A stretch of 64,000 nt of DNA from Paraburkholderia acidicola. GTDB taxonomy: Bacteria; Pseudomonadota; Gammaproteobacteria; Burkholderiales; Burkholderiaceae. Shown piece by piece: positions 16,906-25,145 of the stretch. A program made the position numbers and the translations under genes. Location of the stretch: NCBI RefSeq assembly GCF_002362315.1, contig NZ_MTZV01000004.1:1240001-1304000 (forward strand). Reading direction: 5' to 3'. Each line of letters begins with the position of its first letter. Position 1 is the stretch's first letter. A model generated the notes under the pieces. The model had not been told where the DNA came from. It was given only the letters and a program-made list of their open reading frames with translations, and did not search any database.

Positions 16906-17900
16906 AGTCCAGTGAGCGCTGGCTCGAGCAGGGACACCGCGCACTGCTGGTGACGGTCGTGAAGACGTGGGGTTCGTCGCCGCGTCCGGAAGGCGCCATG
17001 CTCGCGGTACGCGACGACGGCCTGGTGGTGGGCTCGGTATCGGGTGGCTGCATCGAAGACGATCTGATCGATCGCGTGCGCCAGCGCGGCATCGAGCAGA
17101 CTTTGCCGGAAGCGGTGAAGTACGGCATCACCGCCGAAGAAGCGCATCGTTTCGGCCTGCCGTGCGGCGGCACGATCCAGCTCGTGCTCGAACCGCTGAC
17201 GCAGGCGAGCGGCATCGCCACGCTATGTCGTTCAGTGGAAGAAGGCCGGCTGGTTGCGCGCACCGTCGATATGGCGAGCGGCACGGTGCGGCTCGAATCC
17301 GCGCAGGCCACCGACGGCATCGACTTCGACGGCACACGTCTCTTGACCATTCACGGCCCGCGCTACCGCATGCTCGTGATCGGCGCGGGGCAGCTGTCGC
17401 GCTACCTGTGCAATATCGCTGTCGGTCTCGACTACCAGGTAACCGTCTGCGATCCGCGCGAAGAGTACACGGACGAGTGGGACATACCAGGCACGAAGAT
17501 CGTTCGCACGATGCCCGACGACACCGTGCTCGACATGCGGCTCGATGAACGCTGCGCGGTGATTGCGCTCACACACGATCCGAAGCTCGACGATCTCGCG
17601 CTGATGGAAGCGTTGAAGACGCCCGCGTTCTACGTCGGCGCGCTCGGTTCGCGGCGCAATAACGCGGCGCGGCGCGAGCGTCTGAAGGAATTCGATCTGA
17701 ACGACACCGAACTGGCCCGGTTGCATGGACCGGTCGGTATTTATATCGGCAGCCGTACGCCGCCGGAGATCGCGGTGTCGATTCTTGCGGAGGTGACGGC
17801 GGCGAAGAACGGTGTGTCGCTACCGACGCTGCTGCAGGTGGAAGGCGCGAAAGCGGCCCGCGAAGTTGCGGCTAGCGGCGGGACGGCCTGCAGCGTTTGA
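16878..17900 (+). CDS. XdhC/CoxI family molybdenum-cofactor maturation protein
   Basis: 340 residues with both XdhC domains. The N-terminal part has VVKTWGSSPRPEGAMLAV and GSVSGGCIEDDLI (the SGGC motif). The C-terminal Rossmann-like part has ALTHDPKLDDLALMEAL, FYVGALGSRRNNAARRERL and GPVGIYIGSRTPPEIAVSILAEV. XdhC proteins bind and sulfurate molybdenum cofactor and insert it into xanthine-oxidase-family enzymes. The reading frame overlaps the CoxG-like gene, showing coupled translation. The target enzyme must be encoded elsewhere. Confidence 0.9.
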   Translation: MDSVDLEVLKSSERWLEQGHRALLVTVVKTWGSSPRPEGAMLAVRDDGLVVGSVSGGCIEDDLIDRVRQRGIEQTLPEAVKYGITAEEAHRFGLPCGGTIQLVLEPLTQASGIATLCRSVEEGRLVARTVDMASGTVRLESAQATDGIDFDGTRLLTIHGPRYRMLVIGAGQLSRYLCNIAVGLDYQVTVCDPREEYTDEWDIPGTKIVRTMPDDTVLDMRLDERCAVIALTHDPKLDDLALMEALKTPAFYVGALGSRRNNAARRERLKEFDLNDTELARLHGPVGIYIGSRTPPEIAVSILAEVTAAKNGVSLPTLLQVEGAKAAREVAASGGTACSV

Positions 17901-17974
17901 TCTTTACATCGCGGCTTCACCGCGAGGCTTTACAACGCAGACTCGTCACGCCACGCAGAAACGAGTCCGCTTCA

Positions 17975-18727
17975 TCACAGCAACCCAAGCGCCACCGCGG
18001 CACCCAGCGACCCAAGCACCAGCACGACGCCGACCGTACGGCGCTTGTTCAGCTCGGTCCACAGCAATACACCGGTCAACGAAAGCAGGATCATCCCGCC
18101 CGCGAGCGTATCGACGAGCAGCACCCAGCCGATACTGAGCCCAACACCGCGGTGCAGGTTATTCATCGTCGTGAGGAACGAATTCTGTGTGCGCTTGACC
18201 GACACATAGCCATTGCCGACCCAGTACTCGGCCTGCACGTTCTGCTTGGTGCCGAAAATACCGACCTGCCAGAATTCGGGCTGCACGGCACTGTGATCGC
18301 CCCAGGCCACCGGATGCGACGCCTCGCGACGCGGCTTGCTCGGTTTGCCGTCGAGATGCAGTTCGCCCTGCAGCCAGTGCGCCATATCGAGCGGCGACTG
18401 GAGCTTGCGGGCCGGTAGTGGAATTTGCAGCTGTTCGACCTGCGGCTCGCCCGACGACACCTTGAGCGGACCGGCACGGTGGTTCAGCAGGAAGCCGGTC
18501 ACACCGAACAGCAGCCCCAGCACGGCGCCCCACAATCCGACCCAGCCGTGCACCTTGCGTAGCCACTTGATGAATGTCGCGCGCCGCGTACGACGTTGCC
18601 GCGCAAGCCGTTGTACATCGTCGACGAGATGATGGCCATGTGCACCCGGCTGCGGCGTCGGCACAGGGTGATACGTCGTGCCGGCACGCGTAGCGGAAGG
18701 GACATCGATTGGTTCGGGCGCGTTCAC
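17975..18727 (-). CDS. PepSY-associated membrane protein, probably iron-regulated
   Basis: About 250 residues. A membrane helix (about 62-82 counted from the GTG start; KVHGWVGLWGAVLGLLFGVTGFLLNHR) is typical of PepSY-TM proteins. A periplasmic region of about 100 residues follows, then two C-terminal helices (LSIGWVLLVDTLAGGMILLSLTGVLLW and VGVVLVLGSLGAAVALGLL). PepSY-TM proteins often accompany siderophore uptake. I chose the GTG at 18727 because TGGAG precedes it; an in-frame GTG at 18757 is the alternative. A Fur-box-like sequence lies about 210 bp upstream. It converges with the XdhC gene across 74 bp. Confidence 0.82.
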   Translation of the reverse strand: MNAPEPIDVPSATRAGTTYHPVPTPQPGAHGHHLVDDVQRLARQRRTRRATFIKWLRKVHGWVGLWGAVLGLLFGVTGFLLNHRAGPLKVSSGEPQVEQLQIPLPARKLQSPLDMAHWLQGELHLDGKPSKPRREASHPVAWGDHSAVQPEFWQVGIFGTKQNVQAEYWVGNGYVSVKRTQNSFLTTMNNLHRGVGLSIGWVLLVDTLAGGMILLSLTGVLLWTELNKRRTVGVVLVLGSLGAAVALGLL

Positions 18728-18936
18728 GGAACTCCAGGCACAGCGGCTTCGGCGCACGGCCCCGACGCGCGATATCGCGCAGCCGGGCCGGCTTTCAGTG
18801 GAATAAACGGGTAGATCGGACTGGTCGCAGCGCGTTTAAGCAGACAAATACCGATGAACTGTCTGAACGGCTGCGGGGTCCGGCAAGGTACTGGCTGGCG
18901 CTCACCGCGAAACGATGAGTGGCTGGCTACGCCTCA

Positions 18937-18955
18937 AATGCGAATGGCTATCATT
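18937..18955 (-). promoter_or_regulatory. Candidate Fur box upstream of the PepSY protein gene
   Basis: AATGCGAATGGCTATCATT matches the 19-base Fur-box form AATGAGAATGATTATCATT at 16 of 19 positions. It lies between the end of srkA and the PepSY gene, upstream of the latter. The distance to the start codon (about 210 bp) implies a long leader. Confidence 0.6.
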
Positions 18956-18994
18956 ACACAGGCTTACGATTTTCTCAATCGCGGCGGGTGGGGT

Positions 18995-20026
18995 TCAGAA
19001 CACCGGCCACAGCGGCCCTTCCTGCATCGCGCCGACCTGCTCGCGCAATTCGAGGATGCGGTCTTCCCAATAGCGCTGCGTGTTGAACCACGGAAATGCA
19101 GCCGGAAACGCCGGATCGTTCCAGCGGCGCGCAAGCCACGCGGAGTAGTGAATCAGCCGCAACGTGCGCAGCGCTTCGATCAGATACAGCTCGCGCTGCT
19201 CGAATTCGCAGAAGTCCTCATAGCCCGCCAGCAGATCGGCAAGCGCACGGGACGCCTCCTCACGTTCGCCAGGTAGCAGCAGCCACAGGTCCTGCACTGC
19301 GGGGCCCATTCGACTGTCATCGAAATCGACGAAGTGCGGGCCCGCATCGGTCCACAGCACGTTGCTCGGATGGCAATCGCCGTGCATGCGCAGCGCGCGA
19401 ATCTCGCCGGCGCGCTCGAATGCCTGTTCGACGCCTTCGAGCGCAAGATCCACCACCGTCGTCCACGCAGTGCGAACGTTGTCCGGCACGAAGCCGTGCG
19501 TCAGTAGAAACTCGCGCGGTTCGCGACCGAAGGTCTGGATGTCGAGTACTGGGCGCGCCGCGTAGTTCCGGGTCTGCCCCACGGCATGAATCCGGCCGAT
19601 AAAACGGCCGAGCCATTCGAGCGTGTCGCGTCGATCGAGATCGGGAGCACGGCCGCCGCGTCGCTCGAAGATCGCGAAGCGATAGTCGTCGAATGTGTGC
19701 AGCGTGCGGCCTTCGAATGCGCGCGCCGGCACGGCGGGAATCTCGTGTGCGACGAGTTCGTCGACGAAGGCGTGTTCTTCGAGAATCGCCTCATCGGTCC
19801 AGCGCGCCGGCCGATAAAACTTCGCGATCACCGGTGGGCCGTCTTCGACGCCGATCTGATAAACGCGGTTCTCGTAGCTGTTGAGCGGCAGCATGCGGCC
19901 GTCCGTGCGCACGCCGACCGTGCTGAGCACGCCGTCAAGCGCGTCCAGCACGCATTCCGGCGTGAGCCGGGCGAAGGGCACAGCGCCATCGGCGCCGCCC
20001 TGCAGGTCCTGGGTGTCGTGGTTCAT
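18995..20026 (-). CDS. srkA: SrkA/YihE family stress-response serine/threonine kinase
   Basis: 343 residues, close to the 328 of E. coli YihE. The APH/choline-kinase-like fold is evident: early SYENRVYQIG and PPVIAKFYRP (nucleotide lysine), catalytic MHGDCHPSNVLW, and metal-binding HFVDFDDSRMGPAVQDLWLLLPG. SrkA protects cells from programmed death under envelope and oxidative stress by phosphorylating unidentified proteins. The start is the ATG at 20026. In Enterobacteria srkA sits beside dsbA; that pairing is absent here. Confidence 0.92.
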   Translation of the reverse strand: MNHDTQDLQGGADGAVPFARLTPECVLDALDGVLSTVGVRTDGRMLPLNSYENRVYQIGVEDGPPVIAKFYRPARWTDEAILEEHAFVDELVAHEIPAVPARAFEGRTLHTFDDYRFAIFERRGGRAPDLDRRDTLEWLGRFIGRIHAVGQTRNYAARPVLDIQTFGREPREFLLTHGFVPDNVRTAWTTVVDLALEGVEQAFERAGEIRALRMHGDCHPSNVLWTDAGPHFVDFDDSRMGPAVQDLWLLLPGEREEASRALADLLAGYEDFCEFEQRELYLIEALRTLRLIHYSAWLARRWNDPAFPAAFPWFNTQRYWEDRILELREQVGAMQEGPLWPVF

Positions 20027-20099
20027 GCCGGCATTGTGCCCCGCGCCGTCATGAATGACGAGCGCGGTTCAACAGTGCGCGGTCAGACCGCGCGACCGC

Positions 20100-20312
20100 T
20101 CAATGTATCTGCGCGCCGGCCGGTCGAACGAAGTCGCCGGTATCGATCAGGTCTTCAAGGAAAAAGGGTTCCGTATTCAGTTGCAACGATGTACCGGGCT
20201 CACCGGCGTACCACGCCACCATTGCCATGTCGCCGAGCAGGCGCATGACTATCCCGCGCGCGCCCGCAGGCACGGCGATATGCACGGACCGGACGATAGA
20301 ACCGACTTGCAT
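20100..20312 (-). CDS. Small conserved-looking protein of unknown function (70 aa)
   Basis: I place the start at the ATG at 20312 because GGGGAAA lies about 4 bases upstream; the frame continues to 20405 without homology-like content. The product starts MQVGSIVRSVHIAVPAGARG and ends DFVRPAGAQIH, with no membrane segment or cysteine. The composition is balanced and looks coding. I do not recognise a family. The upstream DNA carries an 18-bp palindrome shared with the RND pump promoter region. Confidence 0.55.
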   Translation of the reverse strand: MQVGSIVRSVHIAVPAGARGIVMRLLGDMAMVAWYAGEPGTSLQLNTEPFFLEDLIDTGDFVRPAGAQIH

Positions 20313-20696
20313 GATGTTTCCCCGCTCTCCCATGCCGGCTGTTAAAAATTCATGCCGGTCAATGTGTGACAAAAACACGGCAACGTTGAAACGTTGCGCG
20401 CGCACCTGATTCGCACTGCGTGACGCTATGACTCTGCTACGTTCAGCTCATTGTTCCCGTTTTGTTGAAACGGGGAAAGTAAAAAGTAACAGTGGATGTC
20501 CCCTCTTTCCATGCCATCAGTCTTACGAAATGCTAACTGTAACGCATGGTAACGAATCCATTATTACGGCGGCTACCGGCTCTCCTCAAAATCAGGCCTC
20601 CAGAATACGATACGCGCTATAGTCCAGGCGCGCGGGCAAGCCGACGCTCACGCGGCTTCAGCGTGGCTGTTTACCCTCACTTCGACCGCACCGCTC
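20313..20696. promoter_or_regulatory. Divergent regulatory region of the RND pump, with an 18-bp palindrome
   Basis: This 384-bp AT-richer gap contains GCAACGTTGAAACGTTGC (20380-20397), a perfect 8+2+8 inverted repeat of operator type. It also contains a hairpin CCCGTTT-N5-AAACGGG (20456-20474), and a direct repeat GTAACG at 20539-20544 and 20549-20554. No gene is supported. No regulator gene for the pump is adjacent. Confidence 0.5.
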
Positions 20697-23600
20697 ATGT
20701 GGATCGTTCGCCTGGCGCTGCGGCGCCCGTATACGTTTATCGTGCTCGCGTTGCTGCTGCTGATCGTCGGTCCGTTGACGATCCTGCGCACGCCGACCGA
20801 TATCTTCCCGAATATCGACATCCCCGTGCTGTCGGTGATCTGGACGTATAACGGTCTACCCGCCGACGAGATGGAAAAGCGCATCGTACTCAACTACGAG
20901 CGCGGTCTGTCGGTGGCGGTCAACGACATCGAACACACCGAATCCACCTCGCTGAACGGCATCGCGGTCGTGAAGATTTTCTTCCAGCCGCACGCGAACA
21001 TCGAAGAAGCGCTCGCGGAAGTCACTGCGTTGTCGCAAACGCAGTTGCGCTCGCTGCCACCCGGCATCACGCCGCCGAACATCCTGCGCTACAACGCATC
21101 GACGGTACCGATCTTGCGGCTGTCGTTGTCGTCGGTGGCGCTCACCGAACAGGAACTGTTCGACTTCGGTAACAACTTTCTGAAGACGCAGCTCGCCACC
21201 GTGCCCGGTGCGTCGGCACCGTTGCCCTATGGCGGCAAGCAGCGGCAGATCATGGTCGACATCGATTCGCGCAAGTTGCAGGAGCGCAACCTGTCGCCGA
21301 TGGACGTCGTCAACGCAATCAGTGCGCAAAATCTGATCCTGCCGTCGGGCACGGCGAAAATCGGTTCAACCGAGTATTCGGTGGAAATGAATGCGAGTCC
21401 CGATACGCTCGCGGGTCTGAACGACATTCCGATCAGGACCACGGACGCGGGCACCGTCTATATCCGCGACGTCGCACACGTGCGTGACGGCTTCCAGCCG
21501 CAGACCAATATCGTTCGTGTGAACGGTCAACGGGCTGCGCTCCTGACCATCAACAAGAGTGGCAACACGTCGACGCTCGAAATCGTCGATCGCATCAAGC
21601 AGATGATGCCGGTGCTGCACAACCTCGTGCCTGCGTCGCTGAACATCGACCCGGTCGCCGACCAGTCGTTGTTCGTGCGCGCCTCGGTGCAGGGCGTGCT
21701 GCGCGAAGCGCTGATCGCCGCGTGCCTGACCGGCTTGATGATCCTGCTGTTTCTCGGCAACTGGCGCGCAACGTTGATCATCGCCGTGTCGATTCCGCTG
21801 TCGATGATCACTTCCATCATCGCGCTGTCCGCACTCGGCGAGACGATCAACATCATGACACTCGGTGGTCTCGCGCTCGCGGTGGGGATTCTCGTCGACG
21901 ACGCAACGGTGGCGATCGAAAACGTCAGCCATCAGCTTGAGCAGGGCAAGAATCTCGAGCAAGCCATTCTCGACGGCGCGCACCAGATCGCGATTCCGAC
22001 ACTGGTGTCGACGCTGTCGATCTGTATTGTGTTCGTGCCGATGTTTTTGCTTTCCGGCGTCGCGCACTACCTGTTCATCCCGCTCGCCGAAGCGGTCGTG
22101 TTCGCAATGCTCGCGTCGTACTTCTTCTCGCGCACGCTCGTGCCGACGCTTGCGAAGTATCTGCTGCGTCACCATCACCGGGCCACTGATCCGCACCACA
22201 CCGGCGCAACAGGCGCGGTCGCAAGCCGTAATCCGTTCATGCGCGTACATCTCGCGTTCGAGGGCGGTTTTGCGCGGTTGCGCGAGCGTTATCGGGTGTT
22301 CCTCGTGGCTCGCGTCGAGCGGCCGGGCGTATTCGTCGTGGTGTTTCTGCTGTGCTGCGGGCTGTCGTTACTGCTGATTCCGTTTCTCGGCCGCGACTTT
22401 TTCCCGCAGGTCGATGCTGGCACGATCGCGCTGCATCTGCGCGCGAAAACCGGCATGCGTGTCGAGGAAACCGCAGTTGTCACCGACCGCGTAGACGCAC
22501 GTATTCGACAGCTGATTCCGCCGGGCGAACTCCATTCGCTGATCGACAACATCGGGCTACCGGTGTCCGGTATCAACCTGTCGTACAGCAACACCGGCAC
22601 GATCGGCACTTCAGATGCCGACGTGCTGATCACGCTCAACCCCGATCATCATCCGACCGCCGAATACGTCCGTACCCTGCGCCGCACGCTCACCGACGAA
22701 TTTCCCGGCGTGCAGTTCGCGTTTCTGCCCGCCGACATCGTTAGCCAGACGCTCAACTTCGGCATGCCGTCGCCGATCGACATCCAGATCGTCGGCCGCG
22801 ACGTCGACGCCAATCGCGCGTTCGCCGCAACGCTGCTGAACCGGCTGCGCAGTGTGCCGGGTCTTGCCGACACGCGCATCCAGCAGCCCGCCGACCTGCC
22901 GCGTATCTTCATCGACGTCGACCGCACGCGTGCGCAGCAGGCGGGCTTCACGCAGAAGGACATCGCCAGCGACCTGCTCATCACGCTCTCAGGCAGCCAG
23001 CAAACCACACCGACGTTCTGGCTGAATCCGCGCAACGGCGTCAGCTACAACGTGATCACCGAAGCGCCGCAATACACGATCGACTCGCTGCAGGCACTCG
23101 CCAACATTCCGCTGAACGCAAACGGCCACAGCAATATTCTCGGCGCGCTATCGACGATGCGCCGCGAAGCGGGCCACGCCGTAGCTACGCACTACAACGC
23201 GCAATCGACGGTCGACATCTACGGCACCGCCGACAATCGCGACCTCGGCGCTGTCTCCGACGACATCGACAAGGTGATCGCCGCAGCAAACGTCGATCTG
23301 CCGAAGGGCCCGACGATCACCGTGCGTGGCCAGGTGCAGACGATGAACGATTCGTTCTCCGGGCTCTTCACCGGTCTGCTGTTTGCGATCGTGCTGGTGT
23401 ATTTGCTGATTGTCGTGAACTTCCAGTCGTGGCTCGATCCGTTCATCATCATTACCGCGTTGCCGGGCGCGCTAGCGGGTATCGTCTGGATGCTGTTCCT
23501 CACGCACACCACGCTATCGATCCCGGCGCTCACCGGTGCGATCATGTGCATCGGCATCGCCACCGCGAACTCGATCCTCGTAATCAGCTTCGCGCGCGAG

Positions 23601-23894
23601 CAGTTGCTCGAACACGGCGACGCGACGCGCGCGGCGATCGAAGCGGGCTTCACGCGCTTTCGTCCGGTGCTGATGACGGCGCTCGCGATGGTGATCGGCA
23701 TGGTGCCGATGGCGATCGGCCTCGGCGAAGGCGGCGAACAGAACGCGCCGCTCGGACGCGCGGTGATCGGCGGGCTCACGATCGGCACACTCGCGACACT
23801 GGTGTTCGTACCGGTAGTGTTCTCGATGATCTACCGGCGGCTCGCCGACCGGCGGCGGCGCTCGGCGGAGCATGTGGTTCACAAGTCATCCTGA
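20697..23894 (+). CDS. RND multidrug efflux transporter, inner-membrane pump subunit
   Basis: 1065 residues with the RND duplication. TM1 (about 11-30) and a large periplasmic loop are followed by TM2-6, with the proton-relay pair in GGLALAVGILVDDATVAIENV (Asp about 401-402). A second half repeats the pattern, including GAIMCIGIATANSILVISFARE. It belongs to the AcrB/HAE side of the family, although the second-half TM10 region reads TANS instead of the usual Asp/Lys context, as in NodI/CusA-distant subgroups. It drives proton-coupled efflux together with the adaptor and outer-membrane factor encoded next. Substrates are not determinable. Confidence 0.93.
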   Translation: MWIVRLALRRPYTFIVLALLLLIVGPLTILRTPTDIFPNIDIPVLSVIWTYNGLPADEMEKRIVLNYERGLSVAVNDIEHTESTSLNGIAVVKIFFQPHANIEEALAEVTALSQTQLRSLPPGITPPNILRYNASTVPILRLSLSSVALTEQELFDFGNNFLKTQLATVPGASAPLPYGGKQRQIMVDIDSRKLQERNLSPMDVVNAISAQNLILPSGTAKIGSTEYSVEMNASPDTLAGLNDIPIRTTDAGTVYIRDVAHVRDGFQPQTNIVRVNGQRAALLTINKSGNTSTLEIVDRIKQMMPVLHNLVPASLNIDPVADQSLFVRASVQGVLREALIAACLTGLMILLFLGNWRATLIIAVSIPLSMITSIIALSALGETINIMTLGGLALAVGILVDDATVAIENVSHQLEQGKNLEQAILDGAHQIAIPTLVSTLSICIVFVPMFLLSGVAHYLFIPLAEAVVFAMLASYFFSRTLVPTLAKYLLRHHHRATDPHHTGATGAVASRNPFMRVHLAFEGGFARLRERYRVFLVARVERPGVFVVVFLLCCGLSLLLIPFLGRDFFPQVDAGTIALHLRAKTGMRVEETAVVTDRVDARIRQLIPPGELHSLIDNIGLPVSGINLSYSNTGTIGTSDADVLITLNPDHHPTAEYVRTLRRTLTDEFPGVQFAFLPADIVSQTLNFGMPSPIDIQIVGRDVDANRAFAATLLNRLRSVPGLADTRIQQPADLPRIFIDVDRTRAQQAGFTQKDIASDLLITLSGSQQTTPTFWLNPRNGVSYNVITEAPQYTIDSLQALANIPLNANGHSNILGALSTMRREAGHAVATHYNAQSTVDIYGTADNRDLGAVSDDIDKVIAAANVDLPKGPTITVRGQVQTMNDSFSGLFTGLLFAIVLVYLLIVVNFQSWLDPFIIITALPGALAGIVWMLFLTHTTLSIPALTGAIMCIGIATANSILVISFAREQLLEHGDATRAAIEAGFTRFRPVLMTALAMVIGMVPMAIGLGEGGEQNAPLGRAVIGGLTIGTLATLVFVPVVFSMIYRRLADRRRRSAEHVVHKSS

Positions 23895-23906
23895 GGCAAA
23901 GCATCG

Positions 23907-25145
23907 ATGGAAGGTCAACGTCCTGACGAATCCCAGCCTGGCGGCACGGCCGCGAGCAAGCGACGCACGCGCTGGCTGACTGTGCTGGCAATCGTCGTCG
24001 TGCTCGCGCTTGCGCTGCAGGGCATCTGGTCGCGGCACAGCGCGCACGCCGCGCTCGAACGCGATGCCGAGCACGCGAGTGCACTTAGCGTTGCTGTCGT
24101 GCTGCCGCAGAAATCGTCGGCAGCACTCGATCTCACGCTGCCGGGCAATGTGCAGGCGTTTCTCGATACGCCCATCTACGCGCGCACTAACGGGTATCTG
24201 AAGCAGTGGTACGCGGACATCGGTGCGCACGTGAAGGCTGGGCAACTGCTCGCCGATATCGAAACCCCCGAAGTCGACGACCAGTTGCGCTCGGCGCGCG
24301 CGGATCTCGTGAACGCGGACGCGAACTACGCACTCGCGAAAAGCACCGCCGACCGCTGGACCGAGATGCTGAAGAGCAAGTCGGTATCGAAACAGGAAAC
24401 CGACGAGAAGGTCGGCGACATGCTCGCGAAGAAGGGCACGCTCGACGCCGCGCGCTTTAACGTCGCGCGACTCGAAAAGACCCAGTCGTTCCAGAAAGTC
24501 TATGCGCCGTTCGACGGCATCGTGACTGCGCGTAACGTCGATGTCGGTGCGCTGATCGACGCGGGCAGTGCCGGTGGTCCGGCGAAGGAGCTGTTCCATG
24601 TCGCAGCCGCCGACCGGCTGCGCGTCTATGTCAACGTGCCGCAGGCGTACGCGCAGGAAGTGCGTGCCCAGCAGAGCGCTTATCTGACGCTGACTGAAGC
24701 GCCGTCGAAGCGCTATCCGGGTACCGTCGCGCGCACATCCGGTGCCGTCGATCCGATCCAGCGCACGATGCTCGTCGAAGTGGACGTCGACAACCGTAGC
24801 GGCGCCTTGTTGCCGGGTGCGTATGCGCAGGTGCATTTCGCACTCGGTGCGGGTGCGGCGCCTTATACGCTGCCCGGCAATACGCTGCTGTTTCGCCCTG
24901 GCGGCGTAACGGTCGCGACCGTCGACGCGCAACAACACGTCAAGCTCGTGTGCGTGTCGCTCGGTACCGATTTCGGCACGCGGGTTGCGATCGTGTCGGG
25001 GCTGCAGGGCAACGAGCGGGTGATCGTGAATCCGCAGGATTCGATCGTCGATGGTGCGCCGGTGCGGGTTGCTGCGGCGAAGCCCGCTGCAAGTCCAAAC
25101 GCCGGTAGCGACACAAGCGGCGAAACGCCGAAGGCTGCCGAGTGA
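23907..25145 (+). CDS. RND efflux periplasmic adaptor (membrane-fusion protein)
   Basis: 412 residues. An N-terminal membrane anchor (RWLTVLAIVVVLALALQGIW, about 22-41) is followed by the barrel-sandwich/lipoyl halves (PIYARTNGYLKQWYADIGAHVKAGQLLADIETPEVDDQL and SFQKVYAPFDGIVTARNVDVGALI). An alpha-hairpin lies between them and a membrane-proximal domain near the end. No lipobox is seen, so it is anchored by the transmembrane helix. It starts 12 bp after the pump gene. The C-terminal 25 residues are low-complexity. Confidence 0.92.
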   Translation: MEGQRPDESQPGGTAASKRRTRWLTVLAIVVVLALALQGIWSRHSAHAALERDAEHASALSVAVVLPQKSSAALDLTLPGNVQAFLDTPIYARTNGYLKQWYADIGAHVKAGQLLADIETPEVDDQLRSARADLVNADANYALAKSTADRWTEMLKSKSVSKQETDEKVGDMLAKKGTLDAARFNVARLEKTQSFQKVYAPFDGIVTARNVDVGALIDAGSAGGPAKELFHVAAADRLRVYVNVPQAYAQEVRAQQSAYLTLTEAPSKRYPGTVARTSGAVDPIQRTMLVEVDVDNRSGALLPGAYAQVHFALGAGAAPYTLPGNTLLFRPGGVTVATVDAQQHVKLVCVSLGTDFGTRVAIVSGLQGNERVIVNPQDSIVDGAPVRVAAAKPAASPNAGSDTSGETPKAAE

